64,000 nt of DNA from Heloderma charlesbogerti. Taxonomy: Eukaryota > Chordata > Lepidosauria > Squamata > Helodermatidae. This document shows positions 1 through 10,537 of this stretch, piece by piece. Under the pieces are notes generated by a model, which saw only the letters and a program-made list of their open reading frames with translations, did not search any database and had not been told where the DNA came from. Location of the stretch: contig JANEZZ010001858.1 of the NCBI GenBank assembly GCA_026122225.1, forward strand, positions 2,501 through 66,500, read 5' to 3'. Position 1 is the first letter of the stretch. Each line of letters starts with the position of its first letter. Both the position numbers and the translations under genes were made by a program.

Positions 1-480
1 TAAAATAAAATAATAATTATAAATAATTAAAAAAAATATTATAATTAATAAATTAAAATAAAAAATTAAAAATTAATTATAATATTAATAAATGAAAAAT
101 ATAAATATATTTAAAAAATAAATTAATAATTATAAAAATTAATATAAAAATAATAAAATTAATATAATATAAAATAATATTAAAATAGTTAATAAAATAA
201 TAAAGAAAAAATTAAATATAATAAATATTTAAATTAAAATAAAATTTAAATAAATATAAATAAATTATTAATATAAGATAATATATAAAAATAATTAATA
301 AAAATAATAGTTTAATATAATAATAAATGTTAATAAAATTAAAGAAAAAATAAAATATAAGAATTATTATATCATTAAAAATTTATAATTTATAATATGT
401 ATATATATTATAGATGTATTTAGAATAATATTATATATAATATCAGAAAAAAATAATAGTAATTGTATTATTATAAATAC
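1..480. repeat. A+T-rich low-complexity block
   Basis: Almost only A and T, with irregular AATAAT, TTAATA and ATATAA words and hardly any G or C until about 400. No clean period is visible, so it is not a simple microsatellite now; it may be a decayed one. The next 400 bases (481-900) are less extreme but still T-rich and I see no gene there. Confidence 0.8.
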
Positions 481-944
481 ACCACTTCTCTCTATCTTTT
501 TTTGAAAAAAAAAGGTGAAGAAATGATAAGAAATAAATATTTTGGGAGAATAAGGATTTTTTTTTAAGTTGGTATTTTTATATAGGTGAGGAGGTGAAAA
601 TGATTTTTTGAATATGAAGTTATGTTAAAGAATTAAGAGTTTTAGAATATAAGTTGCTAATTTTTGAGATTAGATGATTATGTTGGATGAAGGTGATAAA
701 TGGGTTTAATATTAAGTTTGTTGAGTGTAGATTAATGATATCTTGTAATCTTGTATTAATCCTTGTAAATATTTGCATTGCATTTAACTGTTATATGGCA
801 TTTTAGTTTTTTAACTATTTCCAATCTTCCCAGAGAACGTTAGTCAATGGGCGGATCAGAAATGTAATAAATACTTAAATTAATAAAATAAGCTTTAATG
901 GGCTATGCCAGAATAAAGTATCTTTAAGGTGCCGCAAGTTTTTT
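481..944. other. Intergenic, no gene seen
   Basis: T/A-rich sequence with short homopolymers and no recognisable coding region or named repeat. Confidence 0.5.
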
Positions 945-1165
945 TTAAAAAATTTATTATTACATTTCTGTGCTGCCTTTTTTCCTCTTGCGAGGACCCC
1001 TCCTCCTCCTCTCCATTTGATCATCACATCACCCCTGTGAGGTCTGTTAGGTGGAGGGTCAAGGACTGGCCCCAAATCACCCAGTGAGCTTCATGCCCAA
1101 GTGGGGACTCGAACCCAGTTCGTCCCAGTCCAACACTAACCACTGAGCCACACTGCCTCTTTTCC
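945..1165 (-). mobile_element. tRNA-type SINE (MIR/CORE-like), minus strand
   Basis: Read on the minus strand, it has a head resembling a Pol III B box (GGTTCGAGTCCCC type, seen as ggggactcgaacc on +), then a segment matching the usual 'tcacctgggtgatttggggcc' kind of core, and a T-rich end on + around 950-970. The same layout recurs at 54500-54665. It is a repeat, not a functional tRNA gene. Edges are approximate. Confidence 0.6.
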
Positions 1166-1294
1166 TTGTTTTTACCCTAATATGGATTTTGTCACACAAT
1201 TAAAACAGAAAGAAAAAAGGGCAGTCTGTTGCTGTTTGCCCACGGGGTGGGCAAAGACAGATAATTTCCAGAGGGGCAGCCATGCGAGTCTATT

Positions 1295-1400
1295 ACCACA
1301 AGAACAACAGAGTCTTGTAGAACCTTAAAGACAAACAATTTCTTTCCAGCACAAATGTTTGTGGACTATAGCTGACTTCATCCGAGGCATGAAGTGTTAA
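1295..1400 (+). repeat. Dispersed 'AGTCTTGTAGAACCTTAAAGAC' type repeat
   Basis: Carries the phrase 'agtcttgtagaaccttaaag' followed by a 'gtggactatagctgacttca' segment, which is widespread in reptile genomes. Related copies lie at 19680-19790 (+) and 63165-63240 (-). I cannot assign it to a class with certainty. Confidence 0.5.
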
Positions 1401-1424
1401 TCTTAGCTTGGCAGATCTATCTAG

Positions 1425-1640
1425 ATATGGGGGAGGGGGCAGGGGGGTGTAAGCTGAAGCTCAGGCCGGAATAAATTTGTCAGCCTTTCAGGTGTCGTCC
1501 CAGATGGAGAGATTGCACAGTGCGCCTGATCGAAAGGATTGCAGAGGGGTTGTAAGATTGGATTCTTGGCCTGCTTTGGGGGAGGGTTCGGGGAGGGGTT
1601 GTTTAAAAATGGGGAAGGGGGCGCTGAGTTTTGATCCACC
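1425..1640 (+). other. G-run clusters (possible G-quadruplex)
   Basis: Two clusters of closely spaced G runs: three runs of five to six G at 1429-1446, and five or more runs of three to six G at about 1575-1625. They fit the loose G-quadruplex pattern, but folding is inferred only. Confidence 0.4.
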
Positions 1641-1747
1641 CGACTTCTGCAAAGAGGGAGGGGGCCGCAGAAGAATACCCCCCCTCCCATGTACAGGCAG
1701 TCAAACACATGCTCCAGCCCCCTCACACAGCTCCAAGTCAAAGGAGC

Positions 1748-1805
1748 TGACGTCACCAGTGACGTGGGCCCCCTTCCCCCATCCCTCCTCCGGCCTGTGA
1801 CGTGC
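1748..1805 (+). promoter_or_regulatory. Cluster of three CRE/ATF-like sites
   Basis: A perfect palindromic CRE, TGACGTCA, is at 1748-1755. Two half-palindromic sites follow, TGACGTGG at 1760-1767 and TGACGTGC at 1798-1805. Three CREB/ATF-type cores in 58 bases is far above chance. The block is C/G-rich and lies about 12.4 kb upstream of JUND. It could be an enhancer or the promoter of a transcript not recognised here; activity is inference. Confidence 0.5.
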
Positions 1806-1884
1806 AGCAGGCCTCCTTAACTCCTTCCTCCGGGTCCCTTCGATGGAAAGATATAGGAGCCCAGGGAAACATCTGCTTGGCTGC

Positions 1885-2420
1885 TATTCTGGCTGGCGCC
1901 AGGAGTCGGCACGTTGGGGCATCTGCTGGGGGGCCACTTCTCTGCAGGGGCCCACTGACAAAGGTCCCCTGGAGCCCCCGGCTGCTTCTACATTCAGGGA
2001 ATAGGAGCTGGCAACTGGGCGAGGATGGGGCAGAATTATTCCCATCGCTGGCGGGCGTGGGGGGCTGGGCGTGTGTCTGGCCATGTCTGGATTTCGGCTT
2101 TCCAAAGCAACTGTTTCTGTCCGTCGCTCCTTCCCGGGCTTCTCCCTCCACCCGACTACTCACACCGCCTCCAGCCCTGCACTCAGGGCCGGCACTGAGA
2201 GTCGGCATGGTGGCGCACTTGCTGAGGGCCTGCACCCCAGCAGGGGCCCACCAACCAGAGCCCCCCAGACTTGCTCCTCCTCTCCCCCTTTGCAACCCGC
2301 CTGTTCCCCTGCCTCTTGCTCCGGCCCAGACAATGGTGGTGGCGAGGAGCAGGAGATGCCACGACCTGCTTGCTCCCTGGCTCTCCACCTGGCCAGCAAG
2401 CAAGTGGAGCAAGGATGAGG
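1885..2420 (+). repeat. G+C-rich dispersed repeat, internally duplicated
   Basis: Contains 'ggcgccaggagtcggcacg' near 1896 and a second related start, 'ggcactgagagtcggcatgg', near 2191, each followed by a 'caggggcccac' segment. Similar sequence recurs at 27095-27330 (+) and in inverse orientation at 43980-44230. Long ORFs on both strands here follow from high G+C and the repeat; none has protein-like features. Confidence 0.5.
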
Positions 2421-2429
2421 CAATGTCCC

Positions 2430-2522
2430 CAATCCTATGCATGTTTAGACAGAAAAATGTCCTCCAATCCTATGCATGTTTAGACAGAAAAATGTCCCCC
2501 AATCCCATGCATGTTTAGACAG
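2430..2522 (+). repeat. 35-bp tandem repeat, 2.7 units
   Basis: Units start at 2430, 2465 and 2500, each beginning CAATCCTATGCATGTTTAGA or nearly so; the third is cut short. The unit is one arm of the palindromic MITE found intact at 19863, 38023 and 52547, so this is a local amplification of a transposon end. It abuts a CR1 3' tail on its right. Confidence 0.8.
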
Positions 2523-2590
2523 ATTCCTGCACTGAGCAGGGGGTTGGTCTTGTAGGCCTCTTCCCACCCTACTATGGTATGGTATGAGGC
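2523..2590 (+). mobile_element. CR1 LINE 3' tail fragment
   Basis: Matches the 3' end of the long CR1 at 24040-24110 of this window ('gcactgagcagggggttgg' and 'ccctactatgg'). No coding part remains. Confidence 0.65.
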
Positions 2591-2694
2591 CCAACAGCAG
2601 CTGGTGACCATGGCGATGAGGTGGTCTCACTGAGGGAGGGGACTTGGGGAGGGTGTCTTGCCCAAGCGCCCTCCAAAACCTGGAACCTTGGAGC

Positions 2695-2925
2695 AGAAGG
2701 CTGTCATGGCTACTAGTCCTCATGGCTCTCTCCTACCTCCAGTCTCAGAGGCAGTGTGCCCGTGTGCGCCAGTTGCTGGGGAGCATGGGTGGGAGGGTGC
2801 TGCTGCACTCCTGTCCTGCTCAGGGGTTCCTGGTCAACAGCTGGCTGGCACTGTGGGAAGAGAATGCTGGGCCAGATGGACCCTTGGTCCGATCCAGCAG
2901 GGCTCTTCTGATGTTCTTATTGGGG
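2695..2925 (+). mobile_element. CR1-like LINE 3' UTR fragment
   Basis: Contains 'ggctactagtcctcatggct', 'caccagttgctgg'-type sequence and ends in 'ggtccgatccagcagggctc' then 'ttctgatgttctta'. The same series is at 16450-16655. Fragments in inverse orientation occur at 39982, 43157, 52678 and 55459. Confidence 0.65.
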
Positions 2926-2939
2926 GGCTGGCAGATGGC

Positions 2940-3095
2940 AGTTCCCTGGTTGTCAGTATCCTCTGCTTGATGGGCTGTCCACAAGTCTGGGTTCAAGCCG
3001 AGGGAGGGTGGCCAGGTGTCCTGCTTTACAGAGGGCAGTCCTTGCTTTGGGAGAGCGGGCAGAGGGCAGTCCGGTCTACAGCGGAAGCACGCCAA
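2940..3095 (+). repeat. 'GGTGGCCAGGTGTCC' repeat fragment
   Basis: Contains 'gggtggccaggtgtcctgct' followed by two copies of 'agagggcagtcc'. It belongs to the family best seen as tandem units at 24890-25290. Confidence 0.5.
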
Positions 3096-4265
3096 GGGCC
3101 AGAGCTCAGAGGATGCCACGGCCAGCAAACGCCTCTGTTCTGGCACCGGCCTCCATGGGCTGCAGCCCCCTCCTCGTGGGCCAAAGAACGCGGCCAGAAG
3201 AGATGTGCGGGGACTTTCAGGGCCTACAGGATTCTCCGTTGTTTTTGCGGCAATGGACTGGAGAGGACCCTGCATCCAGTCCGGTCTGATCCAGTGAGTT
3301 TCCTCATCTGTTTCATACGCTACTAGATGTTTCCCTAGCTAGTGGCAGGAAAACAGCACCCCACAGGTATCGGCCCCCTTCTCCAGCTGCCCACGTCTCC
3401 CCTGCCCAGCCTTCACAGCACTCCTCTTTTGAGCATCAGCGTGGCTTGCAGAAATTCATCAGGGGAAGCTTTTTCTCCTGACACAGAGATGCTTTCCCTT
3501 TGGGGATCCCCTGCCTCCCCGCCGTTGCAGTGCCGATTGCCACCTTTCACATCCTGGCAAGGCTCTTCTGCCTTTGAAGAGGAAGAAATCCATCAGGTAC
3601 AGCAGGGGGAAGCTGTGCCCTTTGAATGTCTGCCTATCATCCAGCTTTGAAAGGCACACAGGAGAACTGTCCAGGAAGAGCTGAAGGCAGATCGCTTTTT
3701 CCTTTTCTACTTGTTGCCCCAGGGGGTTGTCAACTTTTTAAGCTGCCCTGGCCCCAGTGCCTACAGCAGCAGTCTGACAGACAACAATTTAACAGGCCAG
3801 CATGTGCTCACCTTAGCTGTATTGGAGCTTTAATTCTGGCTGGGTCTCTTGCATTTCACAGCCTTTTTGACCCCACTGTTTGCCACTGTTCTCTTTCTAC
3901 CCGTGTGCATGCATGCGCACCCATGTGCCACCGGAGCATAACCATTCAGCCCTCTGACAACATTGGCCAGGCTTCCCCAACCTGGAGTCCTCCAGAAGTG
4001 TTGGATGACAACTTGTTTACAAGCAGCAACAAAAAGGAGTTTCTAGTCCTCATGGGTAGAGAGGGCGAAAGTTTGGGTGAAAGTCATGGATAGAAAGGGT
4101 GAAAGTTCATGGGTGAAAGTTTGAGGCTGGTAGAGGATGGGTGAAGGGGGATGATGGAGTTTGTAGTCCCATACATCTGGGAGGGATACCTGGTTGGGTT
4201 CAGGACTGTAGCTATGCAATGATGTGCAATGCAAAACCCATGAGTCAGATCGATTTGAGAAGTTG
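3096..4265. other. Intergenic, no gene seen
   Basis: Several overlapping ORFs in different frames but no conserved-looking protein and no coherent splice pairs. Short palindromic-repeat debris appears around 4140-4265. Confidence 0.5.
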
Positions 4266-4276
4266 GGTGTGCCAGC

Positions 4277-4325
4277 TGGGGATGATGGAAGTTGCACTCC
4301 AACACCCCTGGAAGGGCACCAGGGG
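4277..4325 (+). repeat. Half of ACTACAACTCCCA-type palindromic MITE
   Basis: 'gatgatggaagttgcactcc' is a diverged arm of the palindromic element described at 12800-12872. Confidence 0.45.
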
Positions 4326-4433
4326 GGCATGGCCTCTAGGCCCCAAATGCTCCTGCCACAATAAACCAGCTCATATCTGAACTGCCTTGAAACCCCTTTC
4401 ATCTGTTTTCACCTACTCATCCCCCCCCCCACA

Positions 4434-4533
4434 ACTTAGACTGCAATCCTGTCCATGTTTACTCAGCAGTAAGCCCCACTGAGTTCACTGGGACTTACTT
4501 CCAGGTTAGCACGCACTGGATCGCAGCCTTAGT
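4434..4533 (+). mobile_element. Palindromic MITE with CTGCAATCC ends
   Basis: Begins 'cttagactgcaatcctgtcc' and ends 'ggatcgcagccttag', so the ends are inverted repeats. Between them is 'gggacttacttccaggttag', the phrase that is tandemly amplified at 58308-58692. The terminal TGCAATCC core is shared with the MITE at 19863 and 38023, suggesting related families. Confidence 0.65.
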
Positions 4534-5700
4534 CAACTATTAAGTGCAGGGTGGGTAAGTGAAGATTGGGGGGGCGGGGTTCAGCTTCTGAACTTCTTCC
4601 TGCCTCCGCCACAGGCATTTTTATTTTCCAGCTGGCAAAGAGTTAAAAACTGTGCACACGGTCCCTTTGGCTGAGAGGCCTGTGGTGGAGTCTGACCTCG
4701 ATGGGGCCAGGAGAGCACACTCCCACCCCAGCTGCTCCTGTACGCCCAAGAGAAAGACAGGCCTCCCTCTCCCCGCCTCCCAGCGCATGCCATGCCAAGT
4801 TGGTGAGTCAGCGGGCAGCAAACCGCCAAGGCGCATACACCCATGCCAAGGCCAGGTCGGAAACCCGCTGTGCCACAGCCAGCCTTGCTTTCGATTTAAA
4901 TCTCTCCCCGGTGCAAGCAATTGCGTGGTTTGTTTTGTTCCTTTCTTCTCCAGCAAGGTTGCCAACTCTTTTTCTGGCTGCAAATGCCAAACACCCCTCC
5001 ACCCCGGTGAACGTCTCATCCAGTTTCTGCTTGTCAGAAAAGCAAAGGGATGCTGGCTTGACAGGAAAAAAAAAATAGGAAAAAGTTAGCAACTCTGGCT
5101 CTAAGGACAACTACAGTGCGATGGCAATCTTTAAAAAAATATATACATGAGAGAGATAAAGACAAAATATGTCAACAGATGTATGCCCCGGCAGTGATAT
5201 ATGTGGAGGTCACTAAGGAAAAGGCACCCTGCACATGCTCAGAGAAACAGTGAAAAACTGACAAGTCCCTTCTCCTACATTTTGGCGATGTCCTTCGTCA
5301 GAGGCTCTGTTGACATTTTTAAATTCTTGATGGATTATTTTTATTGATGTTATTAGTTGCGTTTCTATCCTGCCCTTCACCCCGAAAGGCTCCCGGAGCA
5401 AAGTACAAAGTTGAGAAAGAAAACATGGTCCAGTCTGAAGGCACATGAGAACGTCACTTTGATGAAGCTAAGCAGGTCTGGGTCTGGTCAGTGCTTGGAG
5501 GGGAGCCCCCCTGGGAAGTGCATGTAGCCACAACGAGTTCCACAATGGAAGACAGGTGGGATATAAATGAAATACATAAACATTCTCTGCTGACAATCTA
5601 AAAGATGTGACACAAAATGAATAGGGATCTAGTGGGAGGATGAAAGCCAGTTCAGGTACTGGAGTCTTCATTGCAAATTTACTGAGTCCTGAAGTTGGAT
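4534..5700. other. Intergenic, no gene seen
   Basis: Mixed unique and LINE-debris sequence; 'tgcgtttctatcctgcccttc' near 5355 is typical of reptile LINE 3' ends. No supportable gene. Confidence 0.45.
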
Positions 5701-6365
5701 CTAGAATCATAGAATAGTAGGGTCAGAAGGGGCCTATAAGACCCTCAAGTCCACCCCCCTGTTCAGTGAAGGAATCCAGGTCAAAGCATCCCTGACAAGT
5801 GGCTGTCCAGCTTCATCCTGAATGTCTCCAGTGTGGGAGAGCCCCCCACCTCCCTAGGGAATGGGTTTCATTGCCGTATTGCTCTAACAGGACGTTTTTC
5901 CTGATGTTCAGCCGGAATCTGGCTTCCTGCAGCTTGAGCCCATGATTCCGTGTCCTGCACTCTGGGCTGATGGAGAAGAGATCCTGGCCTTCCTCTCTGT
6001 GGCAGCCTTTCAAGTCCTTGAAGAGCGCTATCCTATCTCCCCTCAGTCTTCTCAAGGCTAAACATGCCCAGTTCTTTCAGTCTCTCCTAGTAGGGCTTTG
6101 TTTCCAGTCCCCTGATCATCTTTGTTGCCCTCCCCTGAACCCTCTCCAGTTTGTCTGCATCCTTCTTAAAGTGTGGTGCCCAGAACTGGACACAGGACTC
6201 CAGATGAGGCCTAACCGTGCTGAGTAGAGGGGAACTGGTACTTCCTGGGATTTGGAAGCTATACTTCTATTAATGCAGCCCAAAATAGCATTTGCCTTTT
6301 TTGCAGCCACATCCCATTTTTGGCTCATATTCAGCTTGTGGTCTACCACAATTCCAAGATCTCAA
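5701..6365 (-). mobile_element. CR1 LINE, 5'-truncated, minus strand
   Basis: The left edge, 'gaatcatagaatagtagggt', is the reverse complement of the CR1 3' terminus at 24090-24125. The minus strand, read with frame changes, encodes the end of the CR1 ORF2 protein: VDHKLNMSQ, then KKANAILGC, then 'SIASKS', all also present in the longer copy at 23096-23893. Frameshifts and stops break it and the RT core is absent. Confidence 0.85.
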
Positions 6366-6499
6366 TGCAGTGAAAGAGCATTTAGGAATGGACTGAGGAC
6401 ACTTTTGAGGTGGTGTACAAGATGGGAGCGGGGATCTTGCAGGCCTTGTGTCATGCCAAGTGGATCCAGAGACGTCCTCAGAAAAAGGGGTAATTGCAT

Positions 6500-6770
6500 G
6501 TCCCCTTCCCCAAACCTCGCCCCCTTTCACTGACCACTTGGTGATTTTCCAGCTATTATGTGCTCGTTCCCATTCTAAACGGTTGAAACACCTCTCCTAA
6601 CCCTTAGTTACTGGCAGTTAGAGCTTCCATAGCTTCCAACAATAAGCTGGAATTTGGGGCCCTGCTGCCTTTTGCTCCATCCCTTCTGCCCTTGGCTCCA
6701 CCCACTGCTGGAATGCAGCCCCTGAGAACATCCCCAAAATGGCAGCCGTCCCTGGTGCTGAAAGAGGCCT
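6500..6770 (-). mobile_element. Non-autonomous hAT-like element, minus copy
   Basis: Shares with the copies at 42880-43143 and 55905-56094 the order 'cgccccctt', 'gaccacttggtgattttcc', 'aaacggttgaaacacctctcc', 'gttactggcagttagagctt' and 'ccacccactgctggaatgca'. The family is defined by CAGGGGTGTTGAACC-type ends. Confidence 0.6.
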
Positions 6771-7525
6771 GGGCACTGCACAATTGTCTCCGTGTGCCCG
6801 CTTGGCCTCTCTTAGATTTAGGGGTCTGTGGTAGGGTGCCCAAACAGTCCGATGGTCTCCTCTGGGGTCTTGCTCGGACTTTCTCAGAGCGATTCCTCCT
6901 GGAGAGATTAGCCACACCGCCAAAAAGACAGCTTCTCTTTGTCTGCCCAGCGCATCAGTATAATCGATACAGTGCATGGCAGCTGGCCCTCAGGGGAAAT
7001 GTGCCATGTGCTCCCTGGCCTTCAATTCTTTGTCTTCCCCAAATCTCTCCTGGGATCCAGGACAGCAGATGGCTGGGAAGGATCAAAAAAGGACCAGCAA
7101 GTGCCTTCGTCTTCACTCCTGCCCTCAGCTAGGAGGCAAAAGTCTGGCGCATTCAGGATGCACCAATGAAAAACTCCTTCACTTGGAGGATTTTGCAGGT
7201 GACAGATGGGCCGAGAGTGATTCAAATGCCTTCAAACTCTGTTTTATCTGTTTGCTTTCCAGAAAAGAGATTTCCAGACCCCCTTTGTCCCCAACACCAC
7301 CACCCCGAGACAATTTATGGCACAATGAAAACAGTGGAGTTACAAAAACAAGTCTAAGCAAAACTAAAGGCAGATGCAAAGGATGGAGAAGTAAAGTTTT
7401 GGGTTTTCAGAATTAAGTGGCCCAGAAGGCCAGACAGAATGAAAGCGTGTGTGTGTGTGTGTTTACCGCCAGCCGAAAAAAACTGTCAGGACAACGCTCG
7501 TCTAACCTCTTTTGGGAGGGAATTT
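6771..7525. other. Intergenic, no gene seen
   Basis: No coherent coding structure. A (GT)n run is at 7446-7461. Confidence 0.45.
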
Positions 7526-7868
7526 ATTGATTGATTTACAATATTTATATACCGCTCCACATCAAAAGATTTTGGAGTGGTGAACACCCAGAAAAAAATG
7601 AATAAAACATTAGGTTAAACAGTTAAGATGTTTTAAAAAGACAAATTCCAATAAGGCAAAATTTAATAACCCGTGGCCGGTCATTCGAGGAAGGCCTCTC
7701 AAAATAATGCCGGAAAGAACACAACATTGACGCCTGTCCAACCTCCAGAGGCAGAGAATTCCACAGGAAGGGGGCCACCACACTGAAGACTCTTTTCCTG
7801 GTGGACTCCAACCAGGTCATAGGTCCACATGGAAGCACCAGGAATATGCCCTCTCGTATCCCATGCTT
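7526..7868 (-). mobile_element. L2-like LINE 3' end, minus strand
   Basis: On the minus strand the sequence encodes RKRVFSVVAPFLWNSLPLEV, the C-terminal ORF2 phrase typical of L2/CR1-clade LINEs, followed by a UTR and an A/T-rich end with 'atttatataccgctccac' on +. A homologous copy is at 31890-32310. A BovB fragment is inserted at its right side. Confidence 0.7.
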
Positions 7869-8230
7869 TGGTGCTGGAGAAGACTCTTACGAGTCCCCTG
7901 GACTGCAAGGAGGTCAAATCAGTCCATCCTAAAGGAAATCAACCCTGAGTGCTCATTGGAAGGACAGATAATGAAGATGAAGCTCCAATATTTTGGCCAC
8001 CTAATGCGAAGAGAAAACTCCCTGGAAAAGACCCTGATGCTGGGAAAGACTGAAGGCAAAAGGAGAAGGGGACGGCAGAGGATGAGATGGCTGGATAGCA
8101 TCACTGATGCAATGAATATGGACTTGAGCACGCTCCGGGAGAGAGCGCAGGACAGGAGGGCCTGGCGTGCTATGGTCCATGGGGTCACGAAGAGTCGGAC
8201 ACGACTGAACGACTGAACAACAACAACAAC
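7869..8230 (+). mobile_element. BovB (RTE) LINE, 3' fragment with target-site duplication
   Basis: Encodes the end of BovB ORF2: RRLLRVPWTARRSNQSILKE, then YFGHLMRRENSLEKT, GRQRMRWLDSITDAM and the terminal GVTKSRTRLND, then a CAA-rich tail ('gaacaacaacaacaac'). The 11-base word ATCCCATGCTT lies directly before it (7858-7868) and directly after it (8231-8241), a perfect target-site duplication. It is a short 5'-truncated insertion into the L2-like element on its left. Confidence 0.92.
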
Positions 8231-8309
8231 ATCCCATGCTTGGGATGAGACAAATTCATGGATGCTTAGTTATCATAGCTAAATGCATCCTCCCCCAACC
8301 AGGTGCCCT

Positions 8310-8405
8310 CCCAATGTACTGGACTACAAGTCCTATCATTCCCAGCCCACATGCTGGCTGAGAATGATGGGCATTCCAGTCCAATACATCAGGAAGGCCA
8401 CCCTG
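8310..8405 (+). mobile_element. ACTACAACTCCCA-type palindromic MITE
   Basis: 'ctggactacaagtcctatca' on one side and 'gatgggcattccagtccaat' on the other form two imperfect inverted arms around 'cacatgctggctg'. Confidence 0.6.
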
Positions 8406-8910
8406 GAAGTTAGGGAAGGCCTAACTGGAACTTAGACCCCCTGGAAACATTCTGTTCCAAACCTTCATTTAAAAGCCAAGTTTCTAACCCTTATGGATGT
8501 AAAGGCCGTTTTGCAGCAAGTGGACAATGCGTGCTGGATCTCGGAAGGCAGGTGTGTAGCTGACGGAGATCACCAGGAGACTACAGGTGCCAATTGGCCG
8601 TTCTTTAGTAGCAATGGGGAGTTGAGGTTCTACAGGAGTTGAGGTCCTACAGGAGAACACGGTCATCTCGTCACAGTCTGCAATGTGATACTGCTATTTA
8701 ATGGACAGCAGCAGCAGCCTGCTGATAAGTTGGCAACCCAACCTGGGCCAGTTATTTAAAAACAAAACAAACCCTAGATTGGATCTTAGCAAGTTCCTTT
8801 GTTTGACCCCATCAAGGGAGGCCCCAGAATGCCTTCGGGGACCTCCAGGTCTGCAGCTAAAAGCTTCTTTCTGATATTGACATAGAGTTTTAAATACTGC
8901 TTTGCTGAAA
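8406..8910. other. Intergenic, no gene seen
   Basis: No supportable gene or clear repeat. Confidence 0.4.
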
Positions 8911-9450
8911 TTTTCTTCCACATTCTTTCCCCCCATTCTCATTCAATGTCATAGAAAAGAAATGGCTTTTGAAAAGGGAGAAGAAGGAATTTTGGAGAAA
9001 TTCTCATGGGTCAGGGTCAGCCAAAAGTTCTCAGAAGACATTTTTCTCAGAGAAGTCCAGAGATTTTTCTTATCTCCCCTCATCTTTAGAAATAAAAGGC
9101 CACATTGAAGAAGTTCCCCAAAATTTTCTTCCCCAGTTTTGGGTGGGTTTTGCCTTTGCTTCCCCCCACCCCCCAGAACGATGCTAGTTATGGGGTATTG
9201 TGGAAACGCTAAATGGTGTCCAGGCTGCAAACATGGCTGCTGCTGTTGCCCTTTGCAAATGGCCAAAAAAAAGAAACCGTCAGGGAAAAAAAAGCTGTGC
9301 TACAACCCTTCCCCGTGGTGAGCCCGGCCTCTGAGAAATGGTTGGAGAATCTCTCCTCCGATTGGAGAAATGCAGTGAAATTGTCCCTGCAATTTCTCTG
9401 CCCCCAAATAGGCTGGAGAATTTCAAGGGGTCATTTGTGCACAGCTCTAG
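8911..9450 (-). mobile_element. CTAGAGCTG-ended non-autonomous DNA element
   Basis: Ends at 9450 with 'gtgcacagctctag'. The reverse complement of that end starts the related copies at 24165 ('ctagagccatgtacaaatga') and 27771 ('ctagagctgagcccaaaaat'). Internal matches include 'ggccacattgaagaagttcc' and 'aaattctcatgggtcagggt'. No transposase is encoded. Left edge approximate. Confidence 0.55.
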
Positions 9451-10537
9451 TTTTAAGCGGTAGTGTTGTGTCCTTTGCGGTGTTGCGGGGTCAAAGTACC
9501 GGGGCTTTTTTCTTAGCGGGGATGTGAACGTCGTCTGAATCTCCCTGCTCAGCTGAATTTTAACAGCCACGATAAATTGTTCCCAGTTTTAAGGCAAATT
9601 ATTTTGGGAGTGGCCCTGAATGGGCAGTTTGGACCCATTTGTTTGACCGAAGACCTGCTCCTGGTGGAGATGAAAATGGATAAAACTGCTTGGTTGGTAT
9701 GGATCCACTCAGTTGCTGGAAACTTTGGACTCTCATCCTGGGCCATAGCAACAACCATAAGCACCACTGCTTCAGAATTGACCACGACAAGGCTGCTATT
9801 ACACTCCTGTCCTGCTTGAAGGCTCCTGTTGTTCTCCATGAGGTCTAGGAACTTTGGAAGAGGCCTTCTCCCAGGTCAGATGATTCTATTCACCTGTCTC
9901 GCCCCAGCGTTCTGGACTCAGGCTGGAAAGGGGTGCACCAGTTCTCCAAGCAGAGAGTGAAGCCTTCAGATCCCCAGATCCAAGGATGTGACAGGCCGAA
10001 ATCCAACGGATGCAGCTCTGCTGGAAAGAGCATCGTCAGTTGCGGTAGATCAGCCTGCTTGCGTTTTGGCCTTGCAGATTTGGAGTGCAGGAGAGTAGGC
10101 TGATTTGGCCTTGCCTCGCCTCGCCACAAAGCAGGCGCTGGGCCAAGCCATCACATCTGCTCTGGGTTAACCCTCCATCTTACGAGCTTTCCCAAGGGAA
10201 CCCCTCCCTCAGTACCTCAGGCCCTGATAGGCTTCAGGGAGGCAGAGTGGGGAGAGACCCACTGTGGGCCTCTCTTCAGTGTGGGGGCTTAACCAGATTT
10301 TCTGCCGAGATTATTTTTTAAGTAAAATTGAAGCCGCGGAATTTGCAGCTCCCCAACTTGTGTGTCTGTTGCAGCCTTCCCCAACCTGGCGCCCTTGCTG
10401 TGGGCCAGACTAAGAGTCCCATCATCCTGCCGGCTGAGGGTGACAAGACTCGCAGTCCGTCCCACGGAAGGGCACCAGGTTGGGGGAAACTGTTTGGTTG
10501 ACTCATTTCAGCCGGTGCTGAAATGAGTTCCTTGCTT
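9451..10537. other. Intergenic, repeat debris
   Basis: A CR1-like fragment ('ctgctattacactcctgtcc') lies near 9790, and 'agccttccccaacctggcgc' near 10374 is a palindromic-MITE flank. No gene seen. Confidence 0.4.

Noticed and set aside
1802..2518. 238-codon ORF on + and 229-codon ORF on -
   Set aside because: Both lie in a dispersed G+C-rich repeat and a tandem repeat; composition is low-complexity and no domain is present.
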